Part shown: positions 27,566-39,752 of the stretch, piece after piece | Layout: every line of letters starts with the position of its first letter | How positions within the stretch are numbered: the first letter of the stretch is position 1 | From: Crambe crambe | Taxonomy: Eukaryota > Porifera > Demospongiae > Poecilosclerida > Crambeidae | Assembly (NCBI GenBank): GCA_963924555.1 | Contig: OZ004583.1 | Coordinates: 9,252,582 to 9,316,581, forward strand | DNA length: 64,000 nt | Reading direction: 5' to 3' | Position numbers and translations under genes: made by a program | The notes under the pieces: generated by a model | Told to the model about the DNA's origin: nothing | The model's database searches: none | The model's input: the letters and a program-made list of their open reading frames with translations, nothing else

Positions 27566-30500
27566 TTATAATTCATCCCGTGTTGTTGACTCGGTATTCT
27601 TTAAATGTGCATCATTCTCTCCATCACCAACTCTTCCTTCCATGTTAGTTGAGGGGTCATTGGGCACCACTTCTTCCCTTCCCTCCTCTCGATCTCTTAC
27701 TCTTTCGACTTTTTCTGGTGACAAAGTGACATTCTCCTTTGAAACACCACCCTCTTCCTCTCCTTCCCCCACCTCCTTCTCCTTTGGGACTCCTCCCTCC
27801 ACCTCTTCACCTGATGGAGACTTCTCTAACCCTCCCTCTTCCACCATCTCCCCCTTTTTCATTTCCTTCTCTCCTTCCTCCTCCTTCTCTTTTGCAACGG
27901 CTCCTCCCCCCACTTCCCCCTTCCCCACCTCCTTCTCTCCCTCTCCCTCTGGCAAGGAAGCCTTGCGGGAAGCTGCAGGGAAAGAAAGAGATGGAAATTT
28001 AAGTGATGGCAATGAGAGAGGAGGGAGGGAGAAGAAATGATTCTCATTAGCAAAATGGTGCATAATTTTATGATAAAAAAAATCTCACTGCTTTACAAAA
28101 TAAGAAATTAACATTGCACACAATCACATTCTAGAGAGTGCATCGGGACTGAGGGTGGATGATACACAAATGAACAGGATTATCCCCATAGATGTGACTA
28201 GATTAGGTTTCCAGTACTTGTAGACTAAGTAGGAGGAGGTGAGTGGGGCCAGAGCGTAGTACCAGGAATAATGCTGTCTCATCTCCTCCTCTCCAACATC
28301 ACCCTCCACTTTACCTTTCTTTGATTTCTTCTTCTTCTTCTTTTTCTTCTTTTGATTTTTCATAGTTCTCTCTCCCACCTGTCTATCCCTTTCTTCCTCT
28401 GTCACACATTTCCCGTCTTCCCCCTTGACCAGCCCTTCCTTGCATTTGCAGACATATGTTCCAACGAGGTTACTGCACACCTCCTTCTCAGAGTCACAAG
28501 GGCTTGGCTCCACTTCACACTCATCAATATCTATCACCATATAAAGATAAAATGTATTGCTAAAAAACACCATCATCAAAAAGCAATGCTTTCCAAGGAG
28601 AAATGAAATGCCTGGCATATGCATACCTTTACAGCCATCGTCTTCATTCATGCTATAGCCTTCTTTGCATGCTATACAACCTTTCCCTCCAGGGCCGTAA
28701 CAACCAGATAAGCATGCAACATGGCAAGCTGAGAGAAAGAATGGAATCATTACGGATAACTTGAGAGAGCTTGGAGGAGGATACCTTTGCAGACGTAAGA
28801 TCCAGGTGAATTATCACAATATGTCCCTTCACTGCATTTGGCCCCTCCACTGCTACACTCATCATCATCTATTTATAGAAATAGCCTTGTACCCAGGCTC
28901 TGGGGCAGTTACCATTCAGAGGGCTAACCTTGGCAGACACCTTGTTCATTGCGGGTGTAACCAACTGCACACTCAGCACATTTAGAAGGGCCTGGCCCAT
29001 TGCAAATTTTCTTGCATGCTTTGTCACAATCTATGGGAGGAAAATGGTAAAGGGTAGATATAGTTATAAATCATTGTCTATGTGACTGACCCAAGCAACT
29101 GAATGAACCAGGATTGTTGAGACAGTAATCTCCTTCCTTACAGCGGGTATCACCATCTATCTTACACTCATCAACATCTGAAACAAGAAATGTGATTCCA
29201 TCAGAATCTGGCAGCATAGTCCCTACCTTCACATACACCATCTTCACTTGCTTTGTAGCCTTCAGCACACGAATCACAATCTCCCGGTCCAGGTCCATCA
29301 CATGACTTATCACATGACCTGTCACATTCTATATTACAGGAAGTTCAGAGTTAAAAGATGATGTTCTGTAGAGACAGACTCACCTTTACACACTAGGTCA
29401 CCAGATTCTTCGTCCTCTTTGTCACCCTCGGCATCTTTCTCCTGGAAATACTTTGAGTCACACGACTGGCACAAGTCTCCAGCATAACCTGTGTCACATT
29501 TGCATGTTCCTTTACCATCCTTCTCCCCCGAACCCTATATCACAACAATAAACAAAAGAGTAAACAAGGCAGTCTCTCTCTCTCTCTCATACTGACCTCA
29601 CATCTTCCTCTCCCTCCACAAGTGTTATTGGGTGACCCAGGACAGTCCTGGCATGAAGGCCCAAATGTATTCTCCGGACAACACACTAAAGGTAAGAAGA
29701 GATACAGAGCTATAAATCATTTTGCCTTCTCATGCATAGACAAGGGGAACAGTCATACCATCAAGGTGAGTGAAGCAAAGCCAGCTATCTAAGTCACCCT
29801 TTCCATCTTGCTTCCTCCTAATGAGACAAAGGGGAGATGCAAGGTATAACTCCTCTTTAATTAGCTGTTTAATACACACCATTTGAGCCACCATCTCTCT
29901 ATGTCCTCCTCTGCTTCCTCCAGCAACCTGTGGCACTACAGATGACATGTGATAGTCATGTGATTTATCATAAATCCACTGTCCCCAAGGGCTTACATTG
30001 TAGTCAGACTTGCTGCATATCGCATCTAACATCTCCACCAGTCTCACTTCACTGCACCGACACAGAGAGAAGATAAGAGACATTTTAAATACCACATTCC
30101 TTGATCAAGGTAGGAAAATTAGTGAGGGATGAAATCTATGGCATTAGCATTTGGAAATTGGCCTAATCTGGCATTCATATTAGTGAAGGGGAAATAGATG
30201 CCACTTAATTATTATTCTTATTGCCACAGGGGTCTACCCACCTGTTGGAGTAAGAGCCAAGGTTCTCCTCTTCCCAACTGGTGTCTCCCCCTGCATAGTT
30301 TGAGTTGGCAGTAGCCTCCAATCTCTATGGAAACACAGACAGTCATAAGTAACGAACAGGAGCACTGAATAAATCTTGAAGGATGATGAGATGTTGTGTA
30401 AGCATATTATATTCAATATAGGAGATGATCAATTGCTCTTCTTCATTACCTCATGAAAAGACTTGACAAACTCCTTGCAAGTCTTGCAGGATATTTTAGC

Positions 30501-30572
30501 TGAGTCAGCTTTCTCCAGAAGCAACCCTCCCTCCAAAATCGTGATTAAGCACAGAAATAGCACGCGATCCAT
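27566..30572 (-). CDS. CRELD: CRELD-type ER protein with two alternative last exons
   Basis: Common exons: 30450-30572, 30242-30324, 29997-30051, 29880-29935, 29759-29817, 29597-29685, 29384-29534, 29227-29328, 29091-29177, 28929-29030, 28785-28868, 28627-28728. After a signal peptide (MDRVLFLCLITILEGG) comes the CRELD WE-type region (SWEEENLG, ERWWLK), then EGF-like and furin-like Cys repeats including calcium-binding DVDEC and DDDEC modules. Last exon a (28124-28530) adds a DIDEC EGF module, a Lys run and two hydrophobic segments, as in membrane-bound CRELD1. Last exon b (27566-27972) joins in the same phase and gives an acidic Glu/Gly tail ending RDEL, an ER-retrieval signal, as expected for soluble CRELD2-like protein. 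Each form would have 499 residues. CRELDs are ER chaperone or disulphide-isomerase-type proteins. An in-frame ATG at 30626 is a less likely start, since it would bury the signal peptide. Confidence 0.88.
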
Positions 30573-30593
30573 CTTCCTTCTCCCTCGAAGTCT

Positions 30594-30601
30594 CCACGTC
30601 A
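30594..30601 (-). promoter_or_regulatory. UPRE-like site (TGACGTGG on the minus strand)
   Basis: CCACGTCA on the plus strand is the exact complement of TGACGTGG, the XBP1/ATF6-type unfolded-protein-response element. It lies 22 bases before the CRELD ATG. Confidence 0.5.
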
Positions 30602-30763
30602 CAAATGCTCCATATATAGATGTCAACAGCAGTGAGCAGGTCCCTATTTCTTTAGATGTGCATCAATTCTGTTAGCAGTTAGTTTCTTCTGCCCACAAAT
30701 TTCCTGGCCACAGACCGGATGCACGCGCCATTATTTCTAAATTTTCCCCTCTGCCAATTTCAA

Positions 30764-30782
30764 CCAATCAGCTTTGCGCACG
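30764..30782 (+). promoter_or_regulatory. ERSE-like element 1
   Basis: CCAAT, nine bases, then GCACG, one base off the ER-stress-element consensus CCAAT-N9-CCACG. It lies in the 370-bp region between CRELD and GRP94. Confidence 0.5.
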
Positions 30783-30806
30783 CAAACAAGGGTCATCTCA
30801 TTTCGA

Positions 30807-30825
30807 CCAATCAGATCGCACCAGC
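30807..30825 (+). promoter_or_regulatory. ERSE-like element 2
   Basis: CCAAT, nine bases, then CCAGC, two bases off the consensus half-site. It is followed at 30829 by ACACGTGGG. Spacing and orientation match element 1, 43 bases away. Confidence 0.45.
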
Positions 30826-30942
30826 TCAACACGTGGGTATTCATCCAGCAGCAGCTTCTAAAAAAGCTGAAGAAGGGGTGTGCTGAGCTAACAGTGTTGT
30901 GGACCTTTGAAGTTTTCTGGGAGTTTTACCTCTTCAGTCAAC

Positions 30943-33900
30943 ATGGCGAGAAAATTCATGCTGATAGCAGTACTTGGTCTGCTCTGCTTTGCAGGTAAGT
31001 ATTTGACTGAAAGAATAGCAGAACAGGTAGCTAGTAGTGTTAGTATGTTTGTACTGCTAGCACCGAATGCACTTGACATAAAGTATTACTGATAGTTAAT
31101 GCAGTGTTCCAATAGAATAGGATAAGCTGCTGAACTTTTCAGGAGTATTTTGCTGAGTGAAGTATTAACCGTTAGCAATAATTGTTTGCAGGATGTAGGG
31201 CTGATGATGTTGAGGATGAAGCACCCCCTACAGCGGATGAGGACTTGGGAACAAGTAGAGAAGGATCTCGGACAGATGCAGAAGCAGTGGAAAGGTGAGG
31301 TTTTTTTTTTTAACTTTGATTTTGACTTTGAGGTTTTTATTATCACACTTGAAGTTCCATCCAATCATGAGTTGCTAAAAAATTTAGCATTTCTTTAAGC
31401 TTTGAAGATTGTGGTTTGAAAGTTTTCAAGTTGGTATATTTTCAGTATTATTCCTGTGGTTTTCTCATTGACATTGGTTCATTTTGGGAAAGCATCTCTT
31501 AAAGTCACAGTTTACTCTTGTGTGATAAGATGATTATAATGCAGCAACGGTTACCATGGACAGTGGACTTGGAGGGGTGGGGTAGTCTTGTGGGCGGCGT
31601 AATAAGTTTGGTGGTCCACTATTAGGGGGAGGGGAATTGAGGTTATATCCACCCCTTTTCGTAACTATTTTATTGAGAATGGTTTATTATTACAACTGAA
31701 ATTAATAACATTGAGAGGATAAAGCAAACTGAAAATATTTTATGAAGAGTTTATGTCATAGTGAAACAATTCACGAAACAGTTTGTTATAATGAGGAAAT
31801 TCTTTTGCAGGGAGGAGGAAGCTATCAAGTTGGATGGTTTGAGTGTGGCAGAGATGAAGCAGCTTCGAGACCAGGCGGAGAAGTTTGTATTCCAGGCTGA
31901 AGTCAATCGCATGATGAAACTCATCATCAACTCTCTATACAGAAACAAAGAGGTGTGGCAGTGGGTGTGGTCTTCCCAATCAATGTACATTCAAATGATA
32001 TATTTATACTTGTTTTTAGATTTTCTTGAGAGAATTGATTTCGAATGCATCAGATGCATTGGACAAGATACGGTTCATGTCCTTGACTGACAAGACAGTT
32101 CTGGCAGCCACAGATGAAATGAGCATAAAGATCAAGGCAGACCGAGACAACCATGTCTTGCACATTACAGACACTGGAATAGGTGAGGCAATAGAGTCTA
32201 CCCCTGGGCCCTGCTGACAGATTTATCCTGCCACATGGCATATTTTTTTCCCTTCTACTTCTCTCTCTTCACTGCATTGAACGTTCCTTTTTGTTTCAAA
32301 GGTATGACAAAGAAAGATTTGGAGAGCAATTTGGGTACCATTGCAAAGTCTGGGACAACTGAGTTCTTCGAGAAAATTGAGTCAGCTGCCACAGACTCTG
32401 CTGCCAGTGATCTGATTGGACAGTTTGGTGTCGGGTTCTACTCCTCCTTTTTGGGTAAGAAGAGAAGAGTAGTAGCAGTCTCTCCTTGTATATGTTGTAG
32501 TTAAAAGTATCTTCAGTTTTATGTTGTAGTTACAAGTATCTAGCCTGCATTAGAAAGACCCTTTACCGACTTCTACCTTTCACTTGCTTTTGTCTTTTCG
32601 TAGTTGCTGACACTGTGGTGGTGACATCCAAGCATAATGATGATAAACAATACATCTGGGAGTCCAATGCAAGCGAGTTCACCATCGTGGAAGACCCCCG
32701 TGGCCCTACCCTCAAACGAGGGACTACTGTATCCCTGTACCTGAAGGAGGAGGCACAGGAGTTTCTGGAACCATCTAAGCTGAGGACACTGGTGGAGAAG
32801 TACAGTCAGTTCATCAACTTCCCCATCTACCTCTGGGAGAGCAAGGTAAGACTTGGAGGGGCTTATTAGCAGTAGCATTTTCGGAAGATACCTTTCATGT
32901 TGGGTAAAGGAAAAATTTTTGAAAATGTACTTGAAGCCTTAAGGTATGCTGGGGAGAAAACTACTATGTTTTTTTTTCTTTTTCTTTTTGCAGACAGAGA
33001 CAGTAGAGGAGCCAATTGAAGAGGAGGACGAGGAAGAGAAGGAGAAAGAGGCAGCTAGTGAGGATGGAGAGGAGAAGGCCTCTAAGGATGAAGATGAAGA
33101 TGCAGTGGTAGAAGAAGAAGGTGACAAGGAGGACAAACCGAAGACCAAGAAGGTGGAGAAAACCACATGGGATTGGGTCCTCGTCAACGATACCAAACCT
33201 ATCTGGCTCAGAGGGTGAGTATGACTCGCATAAATTCACTGATGAATTTTACTTTTCTTTGTGTATGCAGCCCCAAGGAGATTGAGGATGAAGAGTATAA
33301 TAGTTTTTACAAGTTGTTTTCGAAGGATAGCAAAGACCCAATGGCCAAGACTCACTTCACTGCCGAGGGGGAGGTCACCTTCAGGTCCATCCTCTTCGTT
33401 CCAGGAGTACGTTGGTTCTTCCCCTAATTTTATGGAGGAAAAAGGAATTTATCCTTTTTTTTTCCTTTTTTTTTTTTTTTTTCCAGACCACTCCTACAGA
33501 TATGTTCCAGAGTTACTCAAAGCAATCGGACAGGATCAAACTGTATGTCAGAAGAGTCTTCATTACAGACAACTTTGAGGACATTATGCCTCGCTACCTC
33601 AACTTCATCACTGGAGTTGTAAGTCACTCACCATGAGTTACAAGGACTGGGAAAATGTTTTTAATATTCAAGTGTGAATCTAAGCATTCAGTATGATGCC
33701 TAGGCTCACTTTTGGGTGTTGAAACCTAAAATTGGTCGCAAAATTTTTACAGAAACTTTGCTGAGTCTGTAGACTCAGGGAAATGTCAGAATGCAAGATC
33801 ATGTCTTCCTGTGTCTGTAGGTGGACTCTGATGATCTTCCTTTGAATGTGTCTCGCGAGATGTTGCAGCAGCACAAACTGATCAAGGTCATCAAGAAGAA

Positions 33901-35979
33901 GCTGGTCAGGAAAGCACTTGACATGTTCAAGAAACTAGACCCTGAAGTCTACGAAAAGTTCTGGAAGGAGTTCGGAACCAACTTGAAACTAGGAATCATC
34001 GAAGACACAGCCAACAAAACACGTCTTGCTAAACTCTTGAGGTCAGTCAGTGAGAGATCTTGTGTTTTTGCTGAACCATTTCCCTCCAACTCTCTTTTAT
34101 AAGAGCATTATGTCCTTGTCAGAGCCTCCAAGTAGCTCCACAGATCTGGTGTGCCTTGCATATAATTACGCTTTAGTAGCATTTGCATATTTCTTCAGAA
34201 CTGTGGTGGATTATCCAAGATGAGCACTTTCACTTCCACAGTGGAATTTTTGAGCCCAACAGAAGCATATTTTTATATCACATTTGGTTCAGTTCCATGC
34301 TCTTTTCTTTCTCCTGATTGTCTTGTGTGATCCAGTACTGTCCCCATACAGATTCCAGTCCAGTAACCATGCTTCAGAACTGACCAGTTTGGAGGCGTAC
34401 TTGGAGAGAATGAAAGACAAACAGGAACACATTTACTTCATGGCTGCTTCTAGTAGACGTGAGGCCGAGTCCTCCCCCTTTGTCGAGAGGCTGCTGAAGA
34501 AAGGGTACGAGGTCCTCTATCTTGTAGAGCCAGTTGATGAGTATGCCACTCAAGTGAGCAAATCTTACCCTTGATTAAGGGGCAATATATTCATATCCTG
34601 ATGTATAATACATCCCAGGGTCTGCCAGAGTTTGAAGGCAAGAAGTTTCAGAATGTAGCCAAAGAAGGTTTGGAGTTCTCTGATGAGAGTTCACAACAGA
34701 AAGAGCAGTTTGAAGAGCTTTCTGAGTCCTACAAGGACCTCACTACTTGGCTGAAGGATGATGCTCTCTCTGGTCTCATCGACAAAGCTGTGGTTTCCAA
34801 CAGATTGTCCGACTCGCCCTGTGCCCTGGTGGCTGGCCAATATGGATGGTGTGTTTGGTTATGTGGATATCATGTGACAGTCATGTGATTTATGCAATGA
34901 TTGTAGGTCTGGAAACATGGAGAGAATCATGAAGGCACAAGCCTATGCTCAAGGAAAAGACACAGAGTAAGTTTAGGCGTGCACATACGTACGTACGTGT
35001 ACACATAGAAGCATGACCCTTTACCAGATTTTCATCATTTTTGCTAGATTCTATGCTGATCAGAAGAAGACTCTTGAGATTAACCCCCGCCATCCCTTGA
35101 TCAAAGAACTTAAGCGTCGTGTGGGGAGTGAAGAAGCAGACAAGACCACCATGGATCTTGCTCGTGTAATGTACGACTCTGCCGTACTGAGATCAGGCTA
35201 TGGACTGAAGGATTCCAGCGATTTTGCCTCCAGGATTGAGAGAATGTTACGGCTGAGTTTGAATGTGGATGTAGAAGCTGAGGTCAGCTAATGTTGCTTC
35301 CATGATGACTGTTTAATGATGATCTCATGATGCGATGTATCCAGGTGGAACAGGAAGTATTTTCCACTGAAGAGGAAGAAGAGGAAGAGGAAGAGGAAGT
35401 AGAAGCTGATGCAGGAGAATCAGAAGATACGCAAGATGGTGAGTCCACCTTTCCCACTTTAAATGAGAGAGCATTGGTTGCTAACTAGGTTGGGTAAAGG
35501 GTTAGGAACTGTATGCTGGTTCAAATAAAAGAGCATTGGTAGAAGTTAGGAACTGTGTGCTAGTTCTATATACTGCACTGCAAATAAGAGTATTGGAAAA
35601 GGTTAGGAACTATGTACCAGTTTTACTGCACTGCTGCAAATAAGAGGATTGGTAAAGGGTTGGGAACTGTGTTCCAGTTCTACTGTAAATAAAAGTGTTG
35701 GTTGTTAGGAACTGGCACCGATTGTGTTTCTCTCCCCTCCCTTCTGTTTAATATTTTTTCGCGGAGCAGGGAAGTTCTCTTTTGCCATTACTTCCAATGA
35801 TCCTCCCTCCTTTAGGTGATGCTGCTGATAGTGGCACTGAGGAGGCAGGGGAAGAGACAGCAAAACAAGATGTGAGTTAGCACTGTGTGGCAGCAATCTT
35901 ACCAAGTACTGTGACCCCTTGATCTTTCTTTCTTCCTTAGACCGCTGACGAGACATCCACCACAAAGGATGAACTATAG
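30943..35979 (+). CDS. HSP90B1: endoplasmin (GRP94, ER-resident HSP90)
   Basis: Seventeen exons (30943-30994, 31192-31294, 31811-31952, 32020-32182, 32302-32454, 32604-32845, 32994-33214, 33271-33406, 33487-33618, 33821-34041, 34352-34553, 34619-34848, 34907-34966, 35048-35282, 35345-35438, 35816-35871, 35941-35979) encode 826 residues; human GRP94 has 803. A signal peptide ([18 protein letters not shown]) occupies exon 1. The GHKL ATPase motifs are [19 protein letters not shown] and GQFGVGFYS. An acidic charged linker fills exon 7, and the middle domain has YVRRVFITD and [11 protein letters not shown]. The dimerisation domain precedes an acidic tail ending KDEL, which is encoded in the 39-base last exon. 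It folds secreted and membrane clients in the ER. A shared divergent promoter with CRELD fits joint induction by ER stress. Confidence 0.97.
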
Positions 35980-36243
35980 AGCAACAGATTTTATTGTTTT
36001 TAGGTAGAAGATTATTAACTTATTGTTTTCACTCTTAAAACATTTACCAGTATCAAGTACATGGTCCAGTAATATAGTGGGTGTGGTTTTATTTTGGAGT
36101 GTTGTGCATTAAATAGAAATGATGGATGTCGGTTGGCAATGGTCATCACTGGTACAAGTACAGCGCGCTCGCTATTTTGGAGTGCTGTGCATTAAATAGA
36201 AATGACGCCGTTGGGTTGGTAATGGTCGTCACTGATATTGATC

Positions 36244-36551
36244 ATGGAGGAGTCACACCTGAAAGGTGTCCTTCAGAGTATTGATAGTATAAAGGCAGAT
36301 CTCAGTAAGTGCACATATCATCAACATATTCTTAAGGAATCTATTCTTAGATCAAGTGCATAACACCTTGAAGATTTGTCGTGATCATGTGGCGACTCAG
36401 GTGGACACCCAGCGTCAACTTAACCAGGTATTGAGCATATGAACACATGACAGTTTGTTATGGTACTGGTTCTTATCTTTTCCAGGCAATTCAAATGGCA
36501 AGCAACTTCAGAGAAACAGAAAAGAATGGAACAAAGTTGACCTATGATTGA
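36244..36551 (+). CDS. small coiled-coil-like protein, 67 residues
   Basis: Three tiny exons (36244-36304, 36351-36427, 36486-36551) with GT-AG junctions and matching phases give a protein starting MEESHLKGVLQSIDSIKADL and ending GTKLTYD. It is almost entirely predicted helical, polar and charged, with a heptad-like pattern, resembling small subunits of adaptor complexes. I do not recognise the family. It ends tail to tail with QNG1, leaving 55 bases between stops. The GRP94 stop is 264 bases upstream. Confidence 0.65.
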
Positions 36552-36606
36552 TTGCAAACAGAGGAGGAGTAACTGTACTGATTCATGTAAATATGCTGAG
36601 ACTGGT

Positions 36607-38073
36607 CTAGTAGAAGATTGTGTGTGTTCTATGGATGGGGTATTGCTCCATATCTTTGCTGTATGATTTAGCATAGTTCCAGAGGAAGAAGTCAAGGGTT
36701 ACAGAATTCACTACACCCTTCTGTTCTTGGTCCACAGATGATGGTGGGAGGGACTGTATTAAGCCGCATATTCTTTGCCGTATCAGCTACATAGAAATTT
36801 AGAGCAAACTGGTATGGTAACCATCAACTCATATAAGATGCACACAAGAAGGATGACGGCTGCCAACTCACACTAACCTCGAGAGCCCAAATGGAACAGC
36901 CACGTATCTCAGCCTCCATCTCTCCTCCGGGCTCCAGATGTTCTCCTGCCAATAACTTCTCCTTCAGCTCAGGACTATACTCCAACACTTGCAGGTAGAG
37001 GAGGCACTGTGGAACCCTGGGGGTGGGGCACATACTTGTAAAAAAGAAGGGGGGCTCTGCGAGACTAGGTGAGGAGGAGAGTGGAGAAGTGTATAAACAT
37101 AGAAGTGTGCATTAAAACTAACTGTCTGGATATATTCCACACGCACCTATAGTCAGCAAACATTGTCAATGTGTCGATATCATGAAATTCTCCATAATCT
37201 TGGCCACCGAACCGATGCCAAACATCAGCTGCAAAGATTTGCGCCCTCTTCAAGTAAGAGACTACATGAAAAGAGACAATGTTCACCTCATGATACGAGT
37301 TCCCAAGTGAATATATATCATAAAGGGTCACCTCTTCTGCCCCTGTATGTTCCCACATCTCTGTAACTAGGAAAGTGTTCCACTAACAAAGACACTAGCT
37401 TCTGAGCACTCTTCTGACTGCGTTTGATCAGTTCAGATACTTTCCCATCAAACTCCTATATACAGACAGAGGCTGTGGGATGAAGCAATCAAATGACAAA
37501 TTCACCCCACCTTTTCCAAAACTGATGCTGCCTCGATCAAGTTCCGTCTTCGCCAACCAATCAGGGGCAACGAAATATCCGTTTCAGATCTAAATACAGA
37601 CCGCATTGTCTCCTCGGAGATGCTACCATAAAAGGAAGGTTTATATATAGGAATACCATCCTGTACTGCCTTGACGAGAGCAGCACACATGGAGCGGTAA
37701 CCTGTCCACTTGATCCCACCATAGCTGACAGTGAAGAGGGTGGAGTCATCTGACCAAAAACAAAAGTTGAGCGTGTCCAACAGGAAAGTCCACTCCAGGA
37801 CTTCGTTGGGGGAGAGAGAGGGAGGTTCCAACATGGGAACACCTTCAGGTGACTCATGACTGGACACTGGATGAAGTAGAGGCAACAGCTAAGAAATACA
37901 GCACTGATGAAATATGACCCAGGGTAAAGTTCAGCTGAAGGCTATGGGTAGTCTACCTTTTCGGACGTGTCTTCCACGGCTTTCATATTAATCTGTACGT
38001 GACTAGCCTTAGAGGTAATGAACTGAGCTGACTCGAGTACCTGCTGTGACCCGTACCCCTCGACCTCGGCCAT
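36607..38073 (-). CDS. QNG1: queuosine 5'-phosphate N-glycosylase/hydrolase (queuosine salvage)
   Basis: Six exons (37957-38073, 37511-37888, 37332-37455, 37147-37261, 36878-37016, 36607-36786) encode 350 residues; the human protein (C9orf64) has 341. Family landmarks in order are LLDTLNFCFWS, YSGYWSLCA-like KWTGYRSMCAAL, SETDISLPLI, FPSYRDV, YLKRAQIFAADVW, LTMFADYRVPQ, EAEIRGCSIWALE and the C-terminal DFFLWNYAK with YPIHRTHTIFY. The enzyme releases queuine from queuosine nucleotides for reuse in tRNA modification. The conserved FWS, Asp and TMFADYR residues of the active-site pocket are present. The start lies 84 bases from the divergent kelch gene, so a shared promoter is likely. Confidence 0.93.
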
Positions 38074-38157
38074 TTAAACACGTGTAAGGTTAGCACCAAT
38101 TAGAATAATCTGAGTTCTCCGCCCATTATTTTTTTAACTTCACCCACGAAAATAGAG
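38074..38157. promoter_or_regulatory. 84-bp bidirectional promoter region, QNG1 and kelch gene
   Basis: The two ATGs point away from each other with only 84 bases between. It is AT-rich (TTATTTTTTTAAC), with no clear TATA or CCAAT box. Confidence 0.5.
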
Positions 38158-39496
38158 ATGGCCAGTTTAGAAGCAGCAGGATCAGTGGGCAGTGAGTACG
38201 AATGGGACCGACTTCCAGACATGCCTACAGCGAGGTGTTACACTGCTGGTGTCCACCACCAGAATAAACTGTATATCTTAGGTAAGTCACTAAGCAGTTT
38301 AATAGCAGTTAGGTGGAGCTGGAGTGACAAGTGGGAGGAACCACTATCTATGGGATAAATGATAAAAGCTCATTGGATTAGCATGAAACACAGTCTAGAC
38401 AAGTTGTGTGCAGTCATGTGTATCAAAAATGGGTGTATCTCAGAGATTGCTTGCTCTCTGTTTTTCGTTCATTTATCATGCTATACACTTCTGTACTGAC
38501 TCTACACCATCAAAGTTATCATGTGATCACCTCTCTTTTTCCTGTACAGGTGGTTGTAATGAGCGTGGCCTGCCTATCAAAAAGGCTGAGGTGTTCAACT
38601 TCGAAACTAGAAAATGGTCTACTCTACCCAAAATGCCTACTCCCAGGGCAGCTGCTAGTGGAGGAGCTGTTGTCAGGGACAACCAAATCATAGTAGTGGG
38701 TGGAGTCACCACTCAACAGGTGCCTCTGGACAAAGTCGATTGCTTTGATATCGCAAAGAACCAATGGGTAGACTTCCCCTCGCTACCCATTGGAGTAGTG
38801 GGACCATTCGTGGCTCTGATTGATGATAAACTGTACTGCATAGCTGGTACCGATAAGAAGGATTGCAACCAATCTGTAGTATTTGATTTCGATAAGAAGG
38901 AATGGTTGAATTTGCCCACCAAACCATCTCCGTGTTATTCCTGTGGGGGGTACATTTTTGATCGCAAGATTTTCATCATAGGGGGACGACACGGAACATC
39001 TCCTGTGCAAGATGTGGAAGCATTTGATCTCGAGACACAGCAATGGGAAAAACTTGCTCCCATGAATGCTGTGAGGGTGTTTTACAGCATAGTGGGAATC
39101 GAGGATCAAATTTACGTCATGGGGGGTCTGGTGCCAACCATTGGAGTGACGAAGGTGGTGGAACGGTACAACATTCACGAGGATATGTGGAGCAGAATAA
39201 AAGATTTGACAGAACTTCGTTCTGATTGTGCAGGTGGTGTTGTCGGCAATCGTGTGGTGGTCGCTACTGGACTTGGTGGGGCCCCTGACAAACCAAGTGT
39301 AATGGACACTGCAGAATGCATCGAATATAACGGGAAGAAGTTCAAGAAGCTGCCTGGTTTGTCCCTGGGCCGGTCGTCAGTGACTACTATTTGTTTTGAT
39401 GGGAAAATGGCGGTAGTAAATGGGGTGGGTGAAGGAGGTCCTCAGCCTGTCGTGGAGATTATACAAGTCAAAGAAGAAAAAGATAAAAATATTTAG
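38158..39496 (+). CDS. KLHDC8: kelch-repeat protein, KLHDC8-like
   Basis: Two exons (38158-38281 and 38550-39496) encode 356 residues, close to the 350 of KLHDC8A/B. Six or seven kelch blades are visible from the repeated GG with downstream W: ILGGCNERG, VVGGVTTQQ, CIAGTDKKD, IIGGRHGTS, VMGGLVPTI and VATGLGGAP. Characteristic features are LPDMPTARCYTA, KMPTPRAAASG and LETAEAF-like MDTAECIEY. No BTB, BACK or other domain is present, so it is a stand-alone beta-propeller and presumably a cytosolic protein-binding scaffold. In vertebrates KLHDC8B is linked to cytokinesis; I infer nothing beyond that. An AATAAA lies at 39543-39548. Confidence 0.88.
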
Positions 39497-39752
39497 ATCC
39501 TAGTGACATTTTGTGTAATGTGTGGAAAATTTTTTTTAAATTAATAAACGCCTTCAGTCACGTGGTTTCAGCAACCAATGAGATTATAGGATGTTGCACA
39601 ATTAAAATATACCACATGGCCACCCAGCACAGCAAAGATTCAAAGATGTGAACAAGCTTACTTGACAAATAAGTTAAGTGTTTATAATTTACTGTTCGTA
39701 CCGACAAGTGGGATGTGCGATAGCAAGCTTTGCTGAACGTCCGAACATAAGC

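Noticed and set aside
37332-37356. A 25-base GT...AG gap in QNG1 that would restore the frame as an ultra-short intron
   Set aside because: A normal 70-base intron (37262-37331) gives a better protein match (YRDV...RRVSYLKRAQ) and the right length, so no ultra-short intron is needed.
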